From positions 1 to 64,000 of the forward strand of contig CAADGK010000101.1 of the NCBI GenBank assembly GCA_900696515.1: a DNA stretch of 64,000 bases, written 5' to 3'. The translations under genes and the position numbers were made by a program. The notes below the pieces were generated by a model, which saw only the letters and a list, made by a program, of their open reading frames with translations, searched no databases and was not told the DNA's origin. Origin of the DNA: an uncultured Nitrosospira sp. GTDB taxonomy: Bacteria; Nitrospirota; Nitrospiria; Nitrospirales; Nitrospiraceae. Positions within the stretch are counted from its first letter, which is position 1; each line of letters opens with the position of its first letter. Shown here one piece after another: positions 15,889 through 25,924 of this stretch.

Positions 15889-16983
15889 ATGGAGCTTGTG
15901 CCCATCAGCCCTGAACGAGACCAGCCGGATCGAGACGCGTCGACGGCGCTCGTCCCGTTGACCACCACGGCGGTGCGGCGGCTGGGGGGCGAACTGCCGC
16001 CGGTCTGTTTGCAGTTGTCGTCGTCCACCTTGATTGGTCTCCGCGTCTATCTCGACGAGTTCGCGCGGCAGCTCACGCAACGGCAGCCTGGATCCACCAC
16101 GGCCCGGACCTATTTCAAGCGAGGTCGGTGCTTCATCGCCTGGCTGGAGCAGGGGAGAGACCACCAGCTGCGTCGCCTTGATCGAGGTTGTCTTGAGGCC
16201 TACCGCGCCTTTCTCGATCACCGCTTTGCCAACCTCCGCACGAAGAACGGCTATCTGACGGCCGTCCGCCAGTTTCTCAACTGGCTCGTGCCGCTCCATC
16301 CAGGACTCGTGAACCCAGCGGACTTTGTCCAGGGCTGGACCTGCAGTCGGCAGCACACGCGACGACACTTGCCGGTCGAGGACGCGAAGGCGTTGCTCGC
16401 GGTGTTGGAATCTGATCCACGGAAGACGGATGAGCAACGCGCGCGCAATGTGGCGATGGCCTATCTGATGCTCAAGACCGGGCTCCGGACGATTGAGGTG
16501 AGTCGCGCGCGGATTGAACATCTGCAAGAACTCGTGCCGGGTGAGAAGTGGCGGTTGTGGGTGCATGGAAAGGGGAGAGCGTCTGCAGATGAGTCGGTGC
16601 AGGTGCTGAAGGAAGTCTATGAGAAGATTCAGACGTACCTCGCGCTCCGGACGGGCCCATTGCAGGGGAGTGCTCCGCTGTTTGCGACCACGGCCTGTCA
16701 TGATCGGGGCGGGAATGTGGTGACTCCAGCCGGGAAGCGGCTCTCGACGCGGGCGATTCACCGCATCATTACGGAAGGGTTGCTCCTCGCCGGGGTCAAG
16801 AAACCCGGCATTGTGGTCCACAGTCTCCGCCACTCCACCCCGACCTTTGCGTTGCTGAACGACGCGAATCCCACGCGGGTGCAGAGGATGATGCGGCATC
16901 AGCACTATGCCACCACCGAGATTTATGTAGAGGAAGTCCAACGCCTCTTGGAGGGAGCGGAGGATGCGGTGACGCAGATTTAG
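15889..16983 (+). CDS. Tyrosine recombinase/integrase
   Basis: 364 residues from the ATG at 15889, after GGAGG. The N-terminal SAM-like domain (residues about 45-150) is followed by a catalytic domain. Visible residues are the first Arg in KTGLRTIEVSR, Lys in HGKGRAS, the HSLRHS box, His in RHQHYATT and the nucleophile Tyr in TEIYVEE. It is XerC/D-like and lacks the extra helix region expected of integron IntI. On a plasmid it may resolve multimers or move a module; no attachment-site pair was found. Confidence 0.88.
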   Translation: MELVPISPERDQPDRDASTALVPLTTTAVRRLGGELPPVCLQLSSSTLIGLRVYLDEFARQLTQRQPGSTTARTYFKRGRCFIAWLEQGRDHQLRRLDRGCLEAYRAFLDHRFANLRTKNGYLTAVRQFLNWLVPLHPGLVNPADFVQGWTCSRQHTRRHLPVEDAKALLAVLESDPRKTDEQRARNVAMAYLMLKTGLRTIEVSRARIEHLQELVPGEKWRLWVHGKGRASADESVQVLKEVYEKIQTYLALRTGPLQGSAPLFATTACHDRGGNVVTPAGKRLSTRAIHRIITEGLLLAGVKKPGIVVHSLRHSTPTFALLNDANPTRVQRMMRHQHYATTEIYVEEVQRLLEGAEDAVTQI

Positions 16984-17118
16984 GCGACTGGAGGTGCCAT
17001 ACCATCCACTCAGTGATCAAAGATGCTTCCTGTGGGTGTTCGGTGGGATGTGGCTTCTCGCATGCCTCCAAATCATGAAATTCATGAAGGGGAAAGTCTG
17101 TCCATCCACTCTCACCCT

Positions 17119-18018
17119 TCACGAACTTCTCTTGGCGGGCTCCTTATGAACGACGAGCGTGTCACACTTTGACCGAGCCAGGATATGATGCGTGACACTC
17201 CCAAGGAATACGTCTTCGAACCAGGATTGCCCGTGCTTGCCGATCACGATGAGGTCGGACAGAAGCTCCTCCGCTGTGGCCAAGATCATAGGAGAAGGAT
17301 CGCCGCGTTCAACGCTATAGGAGACCCTGTTCGAGTCGATATGGGATTCACGGATCAGCTCGAACATCCGCTGCTCTGCAGCCTGTTGTTCCTCTTCGCA
17401 GTATCGGCGAATCCCGGACTCTGACGCACCGACAATCTGGAGTCTCCCTTCAAAAGGAATGCGGAACACGTGCAAGATCGTCATGTGGGCGAGAGGAGCG
17501 ATCCGGCTTGCCATGGCCAAGGCGGAAGCAGAATACGGCGAGAAGTCGACCGGGACGAGGACGTGCCGATACTCTGTTTTCGGGGGAGACTTCACCACAA
17601 GCACCGGTTGCGTGCACGCACTCAGTACACGTTCTGCCGTCGTGCCGAGCATCAGATCAGGCAGAGAGCTCTCTCCATGAGCGCCCAAGACAAGCAGATC
17701 GGCGGACTCCGTCGCCGACAGGATTTCGGCTTGTGCGTGACCGGTCTTGACGGCGGTACTTCCGATCACTCCCGTCTGGCGACTGAGGTCCCCAGCTATT
17801 TTGTTCAGCGTGTGTTTGGCATCGTCGATCAGCGTGGCTTCTATGTCGGGCGGTGTAAGGAACAATTTTCGGAGATCACTCAAGGCTGAACGGCTCATGA
17901 CATGGATCAGGCTCAGATGCGCAGACTGTTCTTGGGCAACGAACGCGGCTCGTTCTGCGGCATATCGGGCTCCATCGGAAAAGTCGGTTGCAACTAATAT
18001 GGACGTCATCGGTGCCAT
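17119..18018 (-). CDS. Tandem universal stress protein
   Basis: About 299 residues from the ATG at 18018 (AAAGGA ahead). Two UspA domains are visible: the first starts with SILVATDFSDGARYA and ends in LGTTAERVLSACTQPVLVV; the second starts HVLVPVDFSPYSASALAMA and ends LGSVTHHILARSKCDTLVV. The G-x-x-G/S nucleotide-loop patterns are present in the C-terminal parts. Such proteins are induced by stress, hypoxia or starvation. A second tandem Usp lies at 39967. The gap 18019-18265 upstream holds no gene. Confidence 0.9.
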   Translation of the reverse strand: MAPMTSILVATDFSDGARYAAERAAFVAQEQSAHLSLIHVMSRSALSDLRKLFLTPPDIEATLIDDAKHTLNKIAGDLSRQTGVIGSTAVKTGHAQAEILSATESADLLVLGAHGESSLPDLMLGTTAERVLSACTQPVLVVKSPPKTEYRHVLVPVDFSPYSASALAMASRIAPLAHMTILHVFRIPFEGRLQIVGASESGIRRYCEEEQQAAEQRMFELIRESHIDSNRVSYSVERGDPSPMILATAEELLSDLIVIGKHGQSWFEDVFLGSVTHHILARSKCDTLVVHKEPAKRSS

Positions 18019-18265
18019 AGAGAGGTGTCCTTTGTGAGACCGGTCAACGCAGTACCCTTGGTTCGATTTGCGAACGTAGGGCACTGACTCCGTTGCTCCA
18101 CGCACGGATCACAATTGTCTCCCACTCAGCACTGGAAAAACCAGCGACTGACCGGCACTATTCGGAAGCACTCCACGATCATCAATTTAAGTGGAACGAG
18201 ACATCTGTCGCCTGGATTGATACGGACAAAATCCATCTGCGGTCTGACATGGGCGATGCCGACGC

Positions 18266-18604
18266 TCAGTCTTCCTCACCGGTGTGATCGTGTTTCACCG
18301 GCGGTTTCGCCTTCTTCTGGAATTCTTCGTGGAATTTGGGAATGGGTGGACTTGTGAAGGCGCCGTCTAGCTTGAAGTGTTCGTGCAGTGCCTTGTCGCT
18401 CCGGACGGCTTTCTCAAAGTCGAAGGCGTACTTCTTGTCGACGTTCGGCGTGAAGGGCGTATAGGGTTTCTTGACACCCTTCCATCCTGATCCTTCGTAG
18501 TTCAGGTGGCACGCGTTGCATTGTTCGGCCAAGGCAAAGCCTTGTCCCGCTTCAACCAGCCGCTCCCGATCCATCGCTTTCTAGCGAATGGTCAAAGGCC
18601 TCGC
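18266..18604 (-). pseudogene. 3' fragment of cytochrome c554 gene (cycA)
   Basis: The encoded C-terminal third (fourth haem site CNACH, then LNYEGSGWKG and the HDHTGEED end) is nearly the same as the cycA copy at 28493-29215. Homology continues upstream of the ATG at 18574 to about 18604, but there with a one-base frameshift and an in-frame TAG, then stops close to the end of the nickel permease gene. This is a truncated, duplicated segment without a signal peptide or the first three haem sites. A 102-residue product is conceivable but unlikely to mature. Confidence 0.85.
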
Positions 18605-18610
18605 AGACAA

Positions 18611-19321
18611 TTACCTCTGCCCCATAGCCGTCTGTGTCAGCTTGAATAGCATCCATACGCCAACCAGAACGCTGGCAACGCTGGCACATCCTTGCACGCC
18701 CGTAAAAAGTCGATGACTAGCGGATAGTGAATAGACAACCGGCACGCTGATGATCAGAGCGATTCCCATCATACCCGCGATGGAACCAATGCCGAACGCG
18801 AGGATCGACAGGAGTCCCCCGCCCACCCCGACCGTCGTGGATAACACCATAAGCATCAACGCTGCGGATCCGGCAAGCCCATGCGCCATCCCGATGCAAA
18901 GCGGTCGAATCGACTCTGACATCCAATGCCGGTGTCGATGGTCTTTCTCCAATTGGTGACTATGTAGGTGCACGTGCGGGAGGCCCTCATGATGGTGACT
19001 GTGAACGTGCCATCGTTCACGGTAAAGCTTCAGAGCCAGTTTCACTCCGAGCAGAATCAACAGAACTCCTACTCCTGATTCAGCAATGGTTTCGAATTCG
19101 GCAGGAATATGAATCCCACCAATGAGCACGATGAATCCTACGAGTAACAGTGTGAAGGTATGCCCGATCCCCCACCAGAGGCCAATGGCGCCCGATGCAA
19201 GGAATGATGGCCGCTCGGCAAGCACCGTCGAGACCGCTGCAAGGTGATCCGTATCCATGGCGTGCCGCAACCCGAGTAGAAAACCGACTCCCAGTAATGT
19301 AAGAAGCTGTGTGTCAAACAT
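18611..19321 (-). CDS. ureH: UreH/NiCoT-like nickel permease
   Basis: 236 residues with about six membrane segments. The transporter signature RHAMDTDHLAAV is in helix 1 (H-A-x-D-x-D-H of nickel/cobalt permeases). A cytoplasmic loop at about residues 103-132 is histidine-rich (VHSHHHEGLPHVHLHSH), suited to nickel buffering. It follows ureD directly on the minus strand (22-bp gap), so it is probably the nickel importer dedicated to the urease. TauE-like exporters share a similar fold, but the histidine motif and context favour nickel. Confidence 0.88.
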   Translation of the reverse strand: MFDTQLLTLLGVGFLLGLRHAMDTDHLAAVSTVLAERPSFLASGAIGLWWGIGHTFTLLLVGFIVLIGGIHIPAEFETIAESGVGVLLILLGVKLALKLYRERWHVHSHHHEGLPHVHLHSHQLEKDHRHRHWMSESIRPLCIGMAHGLAGSAALMLMVLSTTVGVGGGLLSILAFGIGSIAGMMGIALIISVPVVYSLSASHRLFTGVQGCASVASVLVGVWMLFKLTQTAMGQR

Positions 19322-19343
19322 GATGGTTCAGAACACCAGAGGA

Positions 19344-20309
19344 TTAGTATTTCCGCAAAGACACAGGCGGAAGATCCCACAGCCCTTCTCGAATCGCTGC
19401 CCACAAGGCATCGAGCAGAGAAGTAAGGGCGGGGGCGGTTCTAGTCAGAAGCTTGATGGCAAGCCCCGGCACCGGCGGTGTCGACACGCCTCCCAACACT
19501 TCTCCTTGCCTGGCATCCAAGATCCCGGCAATCCTTGATTCCAGTCCCCGCCAGGCCTCTTCGCCCATGGCATCGTTCACCACATAGAGCGAGGCCACAT
19601 AATCCCACTCTTCGGCAAGGCCGACCACACCTAAGTCCGTTGCCGGGTCAAGGATATATCGCTCCCGTAAAGAGTTTCCGGAAGCTGTCGTGATCAGGAT
19701 TTCGTTTTCCAGATCGGTAAAGGCCCACCGTTCTCCCCTCGCAATGCGGCCTGAGGCCAGCGCATCCCACAATAAGAGTGTCGCACCAGGCGCAACCGTG
19801 GCCCTGAGACTCTGCCGAAAACGAGATCCGGCAAAGGGAATCGTATGTTCAGGAAGCCACTCAAGAATCGCGCCAGGTCCGACCGTGATGGACACATGCT
19901 GGTCAGATACCGGGCCTTCAGTTCGATAGACCCGGTTGGCAGAGGGAGCAGAAATCAGGACATGCGCACCCTGCTCTACTGTCATGTCGATGGAGAGATG
20001 GTCGCCCCCGACCAGACCACCGGATGGATTGACCAACATCGTGTAAGCTGCTCCCGTATCGTCAAGATAGATGGGAGGCAGCAACTTCCATGGCGTGGTG
20101 AAATACGAATGAGAGATCACCGTACGGTAATCGAGCTTCGTATAGGTCAGCTTCAGCTCACCGGCTCGCCCGACCAGCTCGGTCGCAAATCGTGCAGGAG
20201 CTTTTCTCTTCCGGACAGACGTGCTTGCCCCGGACGATCCCCTCGGTTGAGAGACACCCGTTTTCCGGGACGTTCGCTTTTGTTGCCCCTGCCGCGTCGG
20301 CGTGGTCAT
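19344..20309 (-). CDS. ureD: Urease accessory protein UreD
   Basis: 321 residues. Conserved UreD elements are seen in [45 protein letters not shown] and [14 protein letters not shown]. UreD (UreH in some species) is the scaffold that brings UreF and UreG to apo-urease for nickel insertion and carbamylation. The N-terminus has an extra basic tail of about 45 residues rich in K, R and S. The start ATG overlaps the ureG stop (ATGA). No ureE is present in the cluster. Confidence 0.93.
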   Translation of the reverse strand: MTTPTRQGQQKRTSRKTGVSQPRGSSGASTSVRKRKAPARFATELVGRAGELKLTYTKLDYRTVISHSYFTTPWKLLPPIYLDDTGAAYTMLVNPSGGLVGGDHLSIDMTVEQGAHVLISAPSANRVYRTEGPVSDQHVSITVGPGAILEWLPEHTIPFAGSRFRQSLRATVAPGATLLLWDALASGRIARGERWAFTDLENEILITTASGNSLRERYILDPATDLGVVGLAEEWDYVASLYVVNDAMGEEAWRGLESRIAGILDARQGEVLGGVSTPPVPGLAIKLLTRTAPALTSLLDALWAAIREGLWDLPPVSLRKY

Positions 20310-20983
20310 GAACGCTTGACTCGTTGCGGGATACGCTGCTCAACCCACGCCACCACCGGATCCATCCCCTCGCCAGACAGGATATTGGTGAAGGCAAAGG
20401 GAAGCTCACCACGCATCTTGCGGGTATCTCGATCCATGACGGAGAGATCTGCGCGCACATGCGGAGCCAAATCCATCTTGTTGATGACGAGGAAATCAGA
20501 TCGCGTGATCCCCGGTCCACCCTTCCGTGGAATCTTGTCACCACCCGACACATCGATCACATAGATGACATAGTCCACCAGCTCAGGGCTGAACGTGGCC
20601 GCAAGATTATCCCCACCACTTTCCAAGAAGATCAACTCCACGTCCGGATGTCGGCGCAGCAGATCATCGATGGCTTCCTGGTTATGGGATGCGTCCTCAC
20701 GGATCGCCGTATGGGGACAGCCCCCGGTTTCAACACCAAGAATCCGATCGACCGGAAGCGCGGCACGCTTGGTCAAAATCTCGGCGTCGATTTTTGTGAA
20801 AATATCGTTGGTCACGGCAGCGAGGCTGAAACGATCGCGCAGCCGTTGACATAGGGCTTCCACCAGTGCCGTTTTCCCTGATCCGACGGGACCGCCGATA
20901 CCAATGACCGGAATGCCTTGTTTCCTCGCTTGAGTCGGAGTCCAATTATAGTTATGTTTATGTTCACGATTGAGATCATGCAT
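20306..20983 (-). CDS. ureG: Urease accessory GTPase UreG
   Basis: 225 residues from the ATG at 20983. The P-loop [11 protein letters not shown] lies near residue 23, followed by [26 protein letters not shown] (the nickel-binding CPH motif) and the base-recognition motif VINKMDLAP. UreG hydrolyses GTP to deliver nickel to UreDF-urease. A histidine-containing N-terminus ([13 protein letters not shown]) could aid metal handling in the absence of UreE. It overlaps ureD by 4 bases. Confidence 0.96.
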   Translation of the reverse strand: MHDLNREHKHNYNWTPTQARKQGIPVIGIGGPVGSGKTALVEALCQRLRDRFSLAAVTNDIFTKIDAEILTKRAALPVDRILGVETGGCPHTAIREDASHNQEAIDDLLRRHPDVELIFLESGGDNLAATFSPELVDYVIYVIDVSGGDKIPRKGGPGITRSDFLVINKMDLAPHVRADLSVMDRDTRKMRGELPFAFTNILSGEGMDPVVAWVEQRIPQRVKRS

Positions 20984-21078
20984 GATGATTTCTAACAAGC
21001 GGTCGCTGAGGCCCTACGGGCCATCAACGGCCGTCTTGGTCCTTTCGTTAGGGGTCACGCTGCTCGGTGACTTCACCT

Positions 21079-21765
21079 TTATGATCGGAAAAGCCTCCAT
21101 TCGAGCGAACCGTGACGCATGGCATAAATATCCTGAATAGGTGACCACGAACTCATCGCCGAATCGATATCGACATCTCGGCTGATCCGTTCAATCAGCG
21201 GAAGCCATTCGCCTAATATGCGCTGTCCCTCATGCTGCCCGATGGGACTGAGCCGCATGGCTGCGGAGATGAAGCCGACGGCGGTTTGGTACAAGAAGGC
21301 CGCCGCAGTTTCTTCCGAACTCCACCCGCACGCGCCCATGGTGAGCCCAAACGTCACGGCGAGATGACCGGGGGTACGATCAGCCTCCAGTTCATCACGA
21401 TATTCACTCAGAATCGGCTTGGCGCGGATTTGATCGGCAGCAACTCTGATCACTTGCCGCCCCATCTGGCGGCTTGCGAGTCGTGATTCACGACAGACCT
21501 TGGTTGAATCCAACGCTCGGTCGATACGCACGGTATCGTCCAGCACTCCCATTGAGACCGCATGATTCGCCTGTTTGACGGCAAGCACCTCTCGACGGCT
21601 CATGCCCCCGCGCAGCACATCCTCTATATACCGAGCCAGTTGCTCGGACGTCTTCACGGCACCACCCTGGACCGCCGCCTCTAAGCCCGAGGAAAACGCA
21701 TAGCTTCCAGAGGGAAAAAACGTATCGACAAACCGGAGCCCTTCAAGTAATGCAGGGGTATTCAT
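21079..21765 (-). CDS. ureF: Urease accessory protein UreF
   Basis: 228 residues from the ATG at 21765. The N-terminal segment FVDTFFPSGSYAFSSGLEAAV and the later FLYQTAVGFISAAMRLSPIGQ are characteristic of UreF. The protein is all-helical and regulates UreG GTPase activity within the UreDFG complex. The ribosome-binding site is weak. About 95 bases separate its end from the ureG start. Confidence 0.92.
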   Translation of the reverse strand: MNTPALLEGLRFVDTFFPSGSYAFSSGLEAAVQGGAVKTSEQLARYIEDVLRGGMSRREVLAVKQANHAVSMGVLDDTVRIDRALDSTKVCRESRLASRQMGRQVIRVAADQIRAKPILSEYRDELEADRTPGHLAVTFGLTMGACGWSSEETAAAFLYQTAVGFISAAMRLSPIGQHEGQRILGEWLPLIERISRDVDIDSAMSSWSPIQDIYAMRHGSLEWRLFRS

Positions 21766-21846
21766 CGTAAGTCTCGAAAGCAAGACAACCGGACAACGAG
21801 GTTCACGATCACGCACGAGTGATCGTTGAACCGGCTGTCCCGTTTG

Positions 21847-23571
21847 TCAAAATAGGAAATATCGCTGTGCCATGGGCAGCACGATCGCCGGCTCACAGGT
21901 CAGCGGCACACCGTCGGCCGTCACGACGTAGGTCTCAGGGTTAACCTCTACTTTCGGGAGAGCATCGTTGAGCTTGAGATCACGCTTCTTCACGTTCCGG
22001 CAGTTCTTGACTGCCGACACCCGCCGCTGCAACCCCAGCTTCTTCGGTACCTCCCGTTCCAAACTCGCCTGCGACATAAAAGTCAGACAGGTGCTGAACT
22101 GCGCGCGACCGAATGCCCCGAACATCGGCCGGCTGATCGTCGGCTCCGGCGTGGGGATCGACGCATTCGGATCGCCCATCTGAGCTTGGGCGATAAAGCC
22201 GCCCTTCAACACCATTTCCGGTTTCACGCCGAAGAATTCCGGCTTCCAGATGGCGAGGTCGGCGATCTTGCCGACTTCCACGGACCCGACCTCATGGGCA
22301 ATGCCGTGAGTAATGGCTGGATTGATGGTGTACTTGGCCACATAGCGCTTCGCCCGAAAATTATCGTTCTGCGGGGAATCTTTGCCGCTGGTGGCCGTGA
22401 GGCGCCCCCGTTGCGCTTTCATCTTATGAGCTGTCTGCCAGGTTCTGGTGATGACTTCCCCGATTCGACCCATGGCCTGCGAGTCCGAGGACATGATACT
22501 GATCGCACCCAGATCATGCAGGATGTCTTCCGCCGCAATGGTCTCGCGGCGGATGCGGGATTCCGCAAACGCGATGTCTTCAGGAATGCGCGGATTCAGA
22601 TGGTGTGCCACGATCAACATGTCGAGATGCTCATCGATCGTGTTGATGGTAAAGGGCCTTGTGGGATTCGTCGAGGAGGGGAGCACATTGGGCTCACCGC
22701 ATACTTTAATGATATCCGGCGCATGTCCACCCCCCGCACCTTCCGTATGAAAGGTATGGATCGCACGCCCATTGATGGCTCGAATGGTATCTTCCACGTA
22801 CCCGGCTTCATTAAGGGTATCGGAGTGGATCGCGACCTGCACATCATACCGATCGGCCACATTGAGACAGGTATCGATTGCGGTGGGGGTGGTTCCCCAG
22901 TCCTCGTGCAACTTCAACCCGATGGCGCCGGCTTCGATTTGTTCGTTCAACCCCTCAGCTCTAGAGGCATTGCCCTTCCCTAAAAATCCGAGATTGATGG
23001 GAATGCCCTCCGCCGCTTCCAACATGCGATGGATGTTCCAGGGCCCCGGCGTACAGGTCGTTGCGTTGGTCCCACTGGCAGGACCGGTGCCGCCGCCGAT
23101 CATCGTCGTGAGGCCGGAAGACAGCGCCTCCCACCATTGTTGCGGACAGATGAAGTGGATGTGCGTATCGATGCCGCCGGCCGTGATAATCTTGCCTTCC
23201 CCGGCGATCGCTTCCGTGCCAGGACCAACCTCCATGCCGGGCGTGACATTCGGCATCAGGTCGGAATTTCCTGCCTTCCCGATGCCGACGATGCGACCGT
23301 CCTTGATGCCGATGTCGGCCTTGATAATCCCGGTATAGTCCAGAATGAGCGCGTTCGTAATCACACAGTCGAGCTGTCCGCTGGCACTGGAAGCTCGAGC
23401 CGATTGCCCCATGCCGTCTCGAATGGTCTTGCCGCCACCGAACACTACTTCATCGCCATGAGAAGTCCGATCTTCCTCGACTTCGATGATCAAGTCGGTG
23501 TCGGCCAGCCGGACACGGTCACCGACGGTGGGCCCATATAGAGATGCATATTGCTTACGTGAAATTTTCAC
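21847..23571 (-). CDS. ureC: Urease alpha subunit (catalytic)
   Basis: 574 residues, close to the usual 567-572. Catalytic features are visible: THIHF (nickel histidines), [10 protein letters not shown] with the carbamylated lysine, [15 protein letters not shown] with nickel histidine, and [10 protein letters not shown] with the aspartate. It hydrolyses urea to ammonia and carbamate. It starts with GTG, overlapping the ureB stop by three bases. It has no leader of its own, so any export would depend on its partner UreB. Confidence 0.98.
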   Translation of the reverse strand: MKISRKQYASLYGPTVGDRVRLADTDLIIEVEEDRTSHGDEVVFGGGKTIRDGMGQSARASSASGQLDCVITNALILDYTGIIKADIGIKDGRIVGIGKAGNSDLMPNVTPGMEVGPGTEAIAGEGKIITAGGIDTHIHFICPQQWWEALSSGLTTMIGGGTGPASGTNATTCTPGPWNIHRMLEAAEGIPINLGFLGKGNASRAEGLNEQIEAGAIGLKLHEDWGTTPTAIDTCLNVADRYDVQVAIHSDTLNEAGYVEDTIRAINGRAIHTFHTEGAGGGHAPDIIKVCGEPNVLPSSTNPTRPFTINTIDEHLDMLIVAHHLNPRIPEDIAFAESRIRRETIAAEDILHDLGAISIMSSDSQAMGRIGEVITRTWQTAHKMKAQRGRLTATSGKDSPQNDNFRAKRYVAKYTINPAITHGIAHEVGSVEVGKIADLAIWKPEFFGVKPEMVLKGGFIAQAQMGDPNASIPTPEPTISRPMFGAFGRAQFSTCLTFMSQASLEREVPKKLGLQRRVSAVKNCRNVKKRDLKLNDALPKVEVNPETYVVTADGVPLTCEPAIVLPMAQRYFLF

Positions 23572-24224
23572 TGGGCACCTCCTTTTCCGAATCCGCGTTC
23601 CGCGGCGAGTCCCACTGCCTTCGCTTTGATCTTCGGATCATCCAACGACCCGTCGGTCAGTCCGTTGATACCCTGGGCAAGCCGATTGCCGGCGAACGCC
23701 ACGAGCGTCACCTTCTTTTCCTCGCCCGGCTCGAACCGCACGGCCGTGCCGGCAGGGATGGCCAGCCGGAATCCGAACGCCTGCTCACGATCGAACGCGA
23801 GTGCGCGATTGGTTTCGAAGAAGTGACAGTGCGACCCGACTTGAATCGGGCGATCGCCCATATTCTTGACGGTCGCTTCTTTGGTTTCACGGCCCTTGAG
23901 GACTTCTAGATCGCCTGGCGCCGTCATGACCTCGCCGGGGATGATCGGGGTGTTCAATTCAGCTTTGACCGCTGCGGCTAACGCCTCGCGCGATCGGTCC
24001 GGAGCCTTCTGCACCTTCTTGTTGGCAACCCTCGTGATCAACGATTCATTCGCGGCAAACGACAGCCCGGACTGGACGGGGTGGCTCAAGAGCGAGGCGG
24101 CACCGATCCCGGCCGCGACTCGTCCGCTCTGGGTGAGAAATTGTCGCCGCGACGGTCCGGTTTTATCGGAAGCCGTTGGTTTTCCCTTGTCCTCTTCAGA
24201 ACCGTGTGGCTCTTTCATTTTCAT
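23568..24224 (-). CDS. ureB: Urease beta subunit with twin-arginine leader
   Basis: 218 residues, about twice the normal 100-110. Residues about 115-218 are a standard UreB ([44 protein letters not shown]). The N-terminus carries [10 protein letters not shown], a twin-arginine motif, then a short hydrophobic stretch [13 protein letters not shown] and a linker of about 70 residues. The start ATG has a good AAGGAG site at 9 bases, so the extension is likely translated. This suggests Tat export of an assembled urease or a membrane-tethered form. It overlaps ureC by 4 bases. Confidence 0.9.
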   Translation of the reverse strand: MKMKEPHGSEEDKGKPTASDKTGPSRRQFLTQSGRVAAGIGAASLLSHPVQSGLSFAANESLITRVANKKVQKAPDRSREALAAAVKAELNTPIIPGEVMTAPGDLEVLKGRETKEATVKNMGDRPIQVGSHCHFFETNRALAFDREQAFGFRLAIPAGTAVRFEPGEEKKVTLVAFAGNRLAQGINGLTDGSLDDPKIKAKAVGLAAERGFGKGGAQ

Positions 24225-24426
24225 GGCGCAATACTCCTTCTTCTTGCGAGGCTGATGGGCACCCTCTCCATTTGAAGCGTGAATCTCTTACTGCTGACCC
24301 CCCGTTGAGCGTGTGACCTGGTGTCAGACTTCATATGAGCGTCATCTCAACTACTGGGTGAGATCGACAGACGTTGGAGGGACCGGCTTCTCACGCGTCT
24401 TATCGGCCAACCCAGGCAGGCAGTAT

Positions 24427-24729
24427 TTACGGAATCGGGTTGTGGACCGTCACAAGTTTCGTTCCATCGGGAAAGGTCCCCTCAACCTGAAAGTCGTGGA
24501 TCATTTCTGGCACACCGGGCATCACGTCCTTACGAGACAACAGCTGAGCTCCATAGGTCATGAGCTCGACCACCGATTTGCCCTCTCGAATCCCTTCTAA
24601 TACTGCCGCGGTGAGATACGCGACCGTCTCCGGGTGATTGAGTTTCAGGCCGCGCTTCTTGCGGTCGGTTGCGACCTGTGCCGCGACGTAAATCATGAGC
24701 TTGTCCTGCTCTCTTGGACTCAGACGCAT
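24427..24729 (-). CDS. ureA: Urease gamma subunit
   Basis: 100 residues from the ATG at 24729, with GGGAGG ahead. [20 protein letters not shown] and [24 protein letters not shown] are canonical UreA. It forms the small subunit of the UreABC trimer. It is the first gene of the ure operon (ureA-B-C-F-G-D-H). A strong dyad at 24812-24834 lies about 83 bp upstream. The 200-bp gap to ureB holds no gene, but contains ACTACTGGGTGA, which matches part of the element at 34701-34718. Confidence 0.97.
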   Translation of the reverse strand: MRLSPREQDKLMIYVAAQVATDRKKRGLKLNHPETVAYLTAAVLEGIREGKSVVELMTYGAQLLSRKDVMPGVPEMIHDFQVEGTFPDGTKLVTVHNPIP

Positions 24730-24811
24730 AAAGCCTCCCTCATCTGAAGGTGATCTTGTGATACTGGACCTTCCATAAGGGAGGCACCGTACCTGCTCCC
24801 TATCCCCTGTT

Positions 24812-24834
24812 GGAACTAGGGAGCTACCTGGTTC
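24812..24834. promoter_or_regulatory. Dyad operator candidate upstream of ureA
   Basis: GGAACTAG followed by 7 bases and CCTGGTTC forms an imperfect dyad. It sits 83-105 bp before the ureA start codon. A near-identical copy (21 of 23 bases) occurs at almost the same distance before the DUF4142 gene (31457-31479). Likely a binding site for an activator such as the nearby LuxR-type response regulator (inference). Confidence 0.6.
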
Positions 24835-25053
24835 ACGACGCGAAATTTCCCGGTCGTCCAACCGTGATTGCCAACCTCCTTGGGTGAGATTAGGCGTACG
24901 ATAATTTGTACGCCTGAGTAGGTGAATGGGTACGTGCTCTGAGCTTCTGGGCAAGAAGTGAAACTATGCAGGATGGTCGAGCAAGCTCGACACAGAATGA
25001 AGAAGCAGCCTGATGTGAAAATAACAAGCGTCGGATCGAGCATTTGCAATGAG

Positions 25054-25095
25054 CTAGGTAAATTATGCTGTCGCTCTGGGTGATCACCTAGTAGT
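25054..25095. promoter_or_regulatory. CTAG-N24-GATCACC element, copy 1
   Basis: CTAG at 25054 and GATCACC at 25082 are 28 bases apart start to start, within TGGGTGATCACCTAGTAGT. The same spacing occurs at 31461/31489 and 34677/34705. It lies in the region 24730-25489 upstream of ureA, next to a decayed copy of a zinc-ribbon gene. Confidence 0.5.
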
Positions 25096-25150
25096 AAATG
25101 TGAGAGAAGATTCATTACGATACACCCCCGCACCGGTATAGTGTTGCGAA

Positions 25151-25335
25151 TCCACGCCTATGTTGAAAGCAATACGAGATGCGCGCGATCTGCGGACCGT
25201 CTCCCATTACGACGGATACATATGTGGTGCCGCTGATTTCCGACAATCCTGAGGAGATTGTGCTGGAGATGTGCCAATCGTCTGGCCAGATCATCGACTC
25301 TCTCAAGGCTTGCCTGTCAGCTGGGCTGCCTGTAC
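25151..25335 (+). pseudogene. Decayed copy of the small zinc-ribbon gene
   Basis: Read in shifted frames, this stretch encodes MRAICGP, then TYVVPLISDNPEEIVLEM and SSGQIIDSLKA. It parallels the intact gene at 34809-35015 (CPRCHGYMVPLIPDGSEEILLEL, SSGFRCVNCGERIDPLI). The regulatory sequence before both is also shared. The copy has lost most cysteines and carries frameshifts, so it is a relic of a duplication of about 300 bp. Confidence 0.6.
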
Positions 25336-25489
25336 CGAGTCACCGAGGGTTCTGACCGTGATCGCTCAGCACTCGTCGACTGGACGGGATATGCCGATTA
25401 AGATCCATTTACGATCTATTGGGCATCCTGCCTTGCACTATTCGTATAACTCGTGGCCGTATGAGTCGCTACCAAGTGGATGTGCCCAG

Positions 25490-25924
25490 ATGAAATGTCG
25501 TCGGTATGGATGGCAATCGCTTGCAGTGTTCCTGCTTCTGATCATGGGACTGTCCATAGCGAGCGGACCAGCGAGCGCAGAATGGGTGGCGCTCGAGAGT
25601 CGGTATCAGTCACCAGGGCTACAGACATTCTATGTTGATCCGGCCACGATGAGCCGAGAGGACGGATTTGTGACCGTTTGGCAGCTTACGGACTTCGTGT
25701 GGACCCAAGGGGGCCAAGGATTTAGCTTTCGATCGACCACGACGCAACAGCAAGTCGATTGTGGGGCGCAGCAGGTGCGCCTCCTGAGGTTTGCTGAATT
25801 CTCTGGTGCCACGGGACAGGGAACAAGGCTGTATGGTCTCGTGGATTCAACCAGCTGGTTGTCCATTAATCATGCGACGAGTCTCAGTCAAGCCTTGTGG
25901 GTTCTGGCGTGTGGCAATTCATGA
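25490..25924 (+). CDS. Secreted surface-adhesin E-like protein
   Basis: About 144 residues from the ATG at 25490, which begins a signal peptide (core LAVFLLLIMGLSIA, cut near ASAEW). The mature part has TFYVDPATM, VTVWQLTDF and a late VDCGAQQVRLL, resembling the surface-adhesin protein E family often seen as small secreted proteins in environmental bacteria. Function unknown. An upstream start at 25391 is open but lacks signal-peptide logic. No partner gene overlaps it. Confidence 0.65.
   Translation: MKCRRYGWQSLAVFLLLIMGLSIASGPASAEWVALESRYQSPGLQTFYVDPATMSREDGFVTVWQLTDFVWTQGGQGFSFRSTTTQQQVDCGAQQVRLLRFAEFSGATGQGTRLYGLVDSTSWLSINHATSLSQALWVLACGNS

Noticed and set aside
15811-16941. Long minus-strand frame opposite the recombinase
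   Set aside because: Antisense shadow of the tyrosine recombinase, whose catalytic residues are all on the plus strand.
15889-16983. Recombinase as an integron integrase for the cassette-like sites
   Set aside because: It resembles XerC/D-type recombinases without the extra integron-specific helix region and is 7 kb from the sites.
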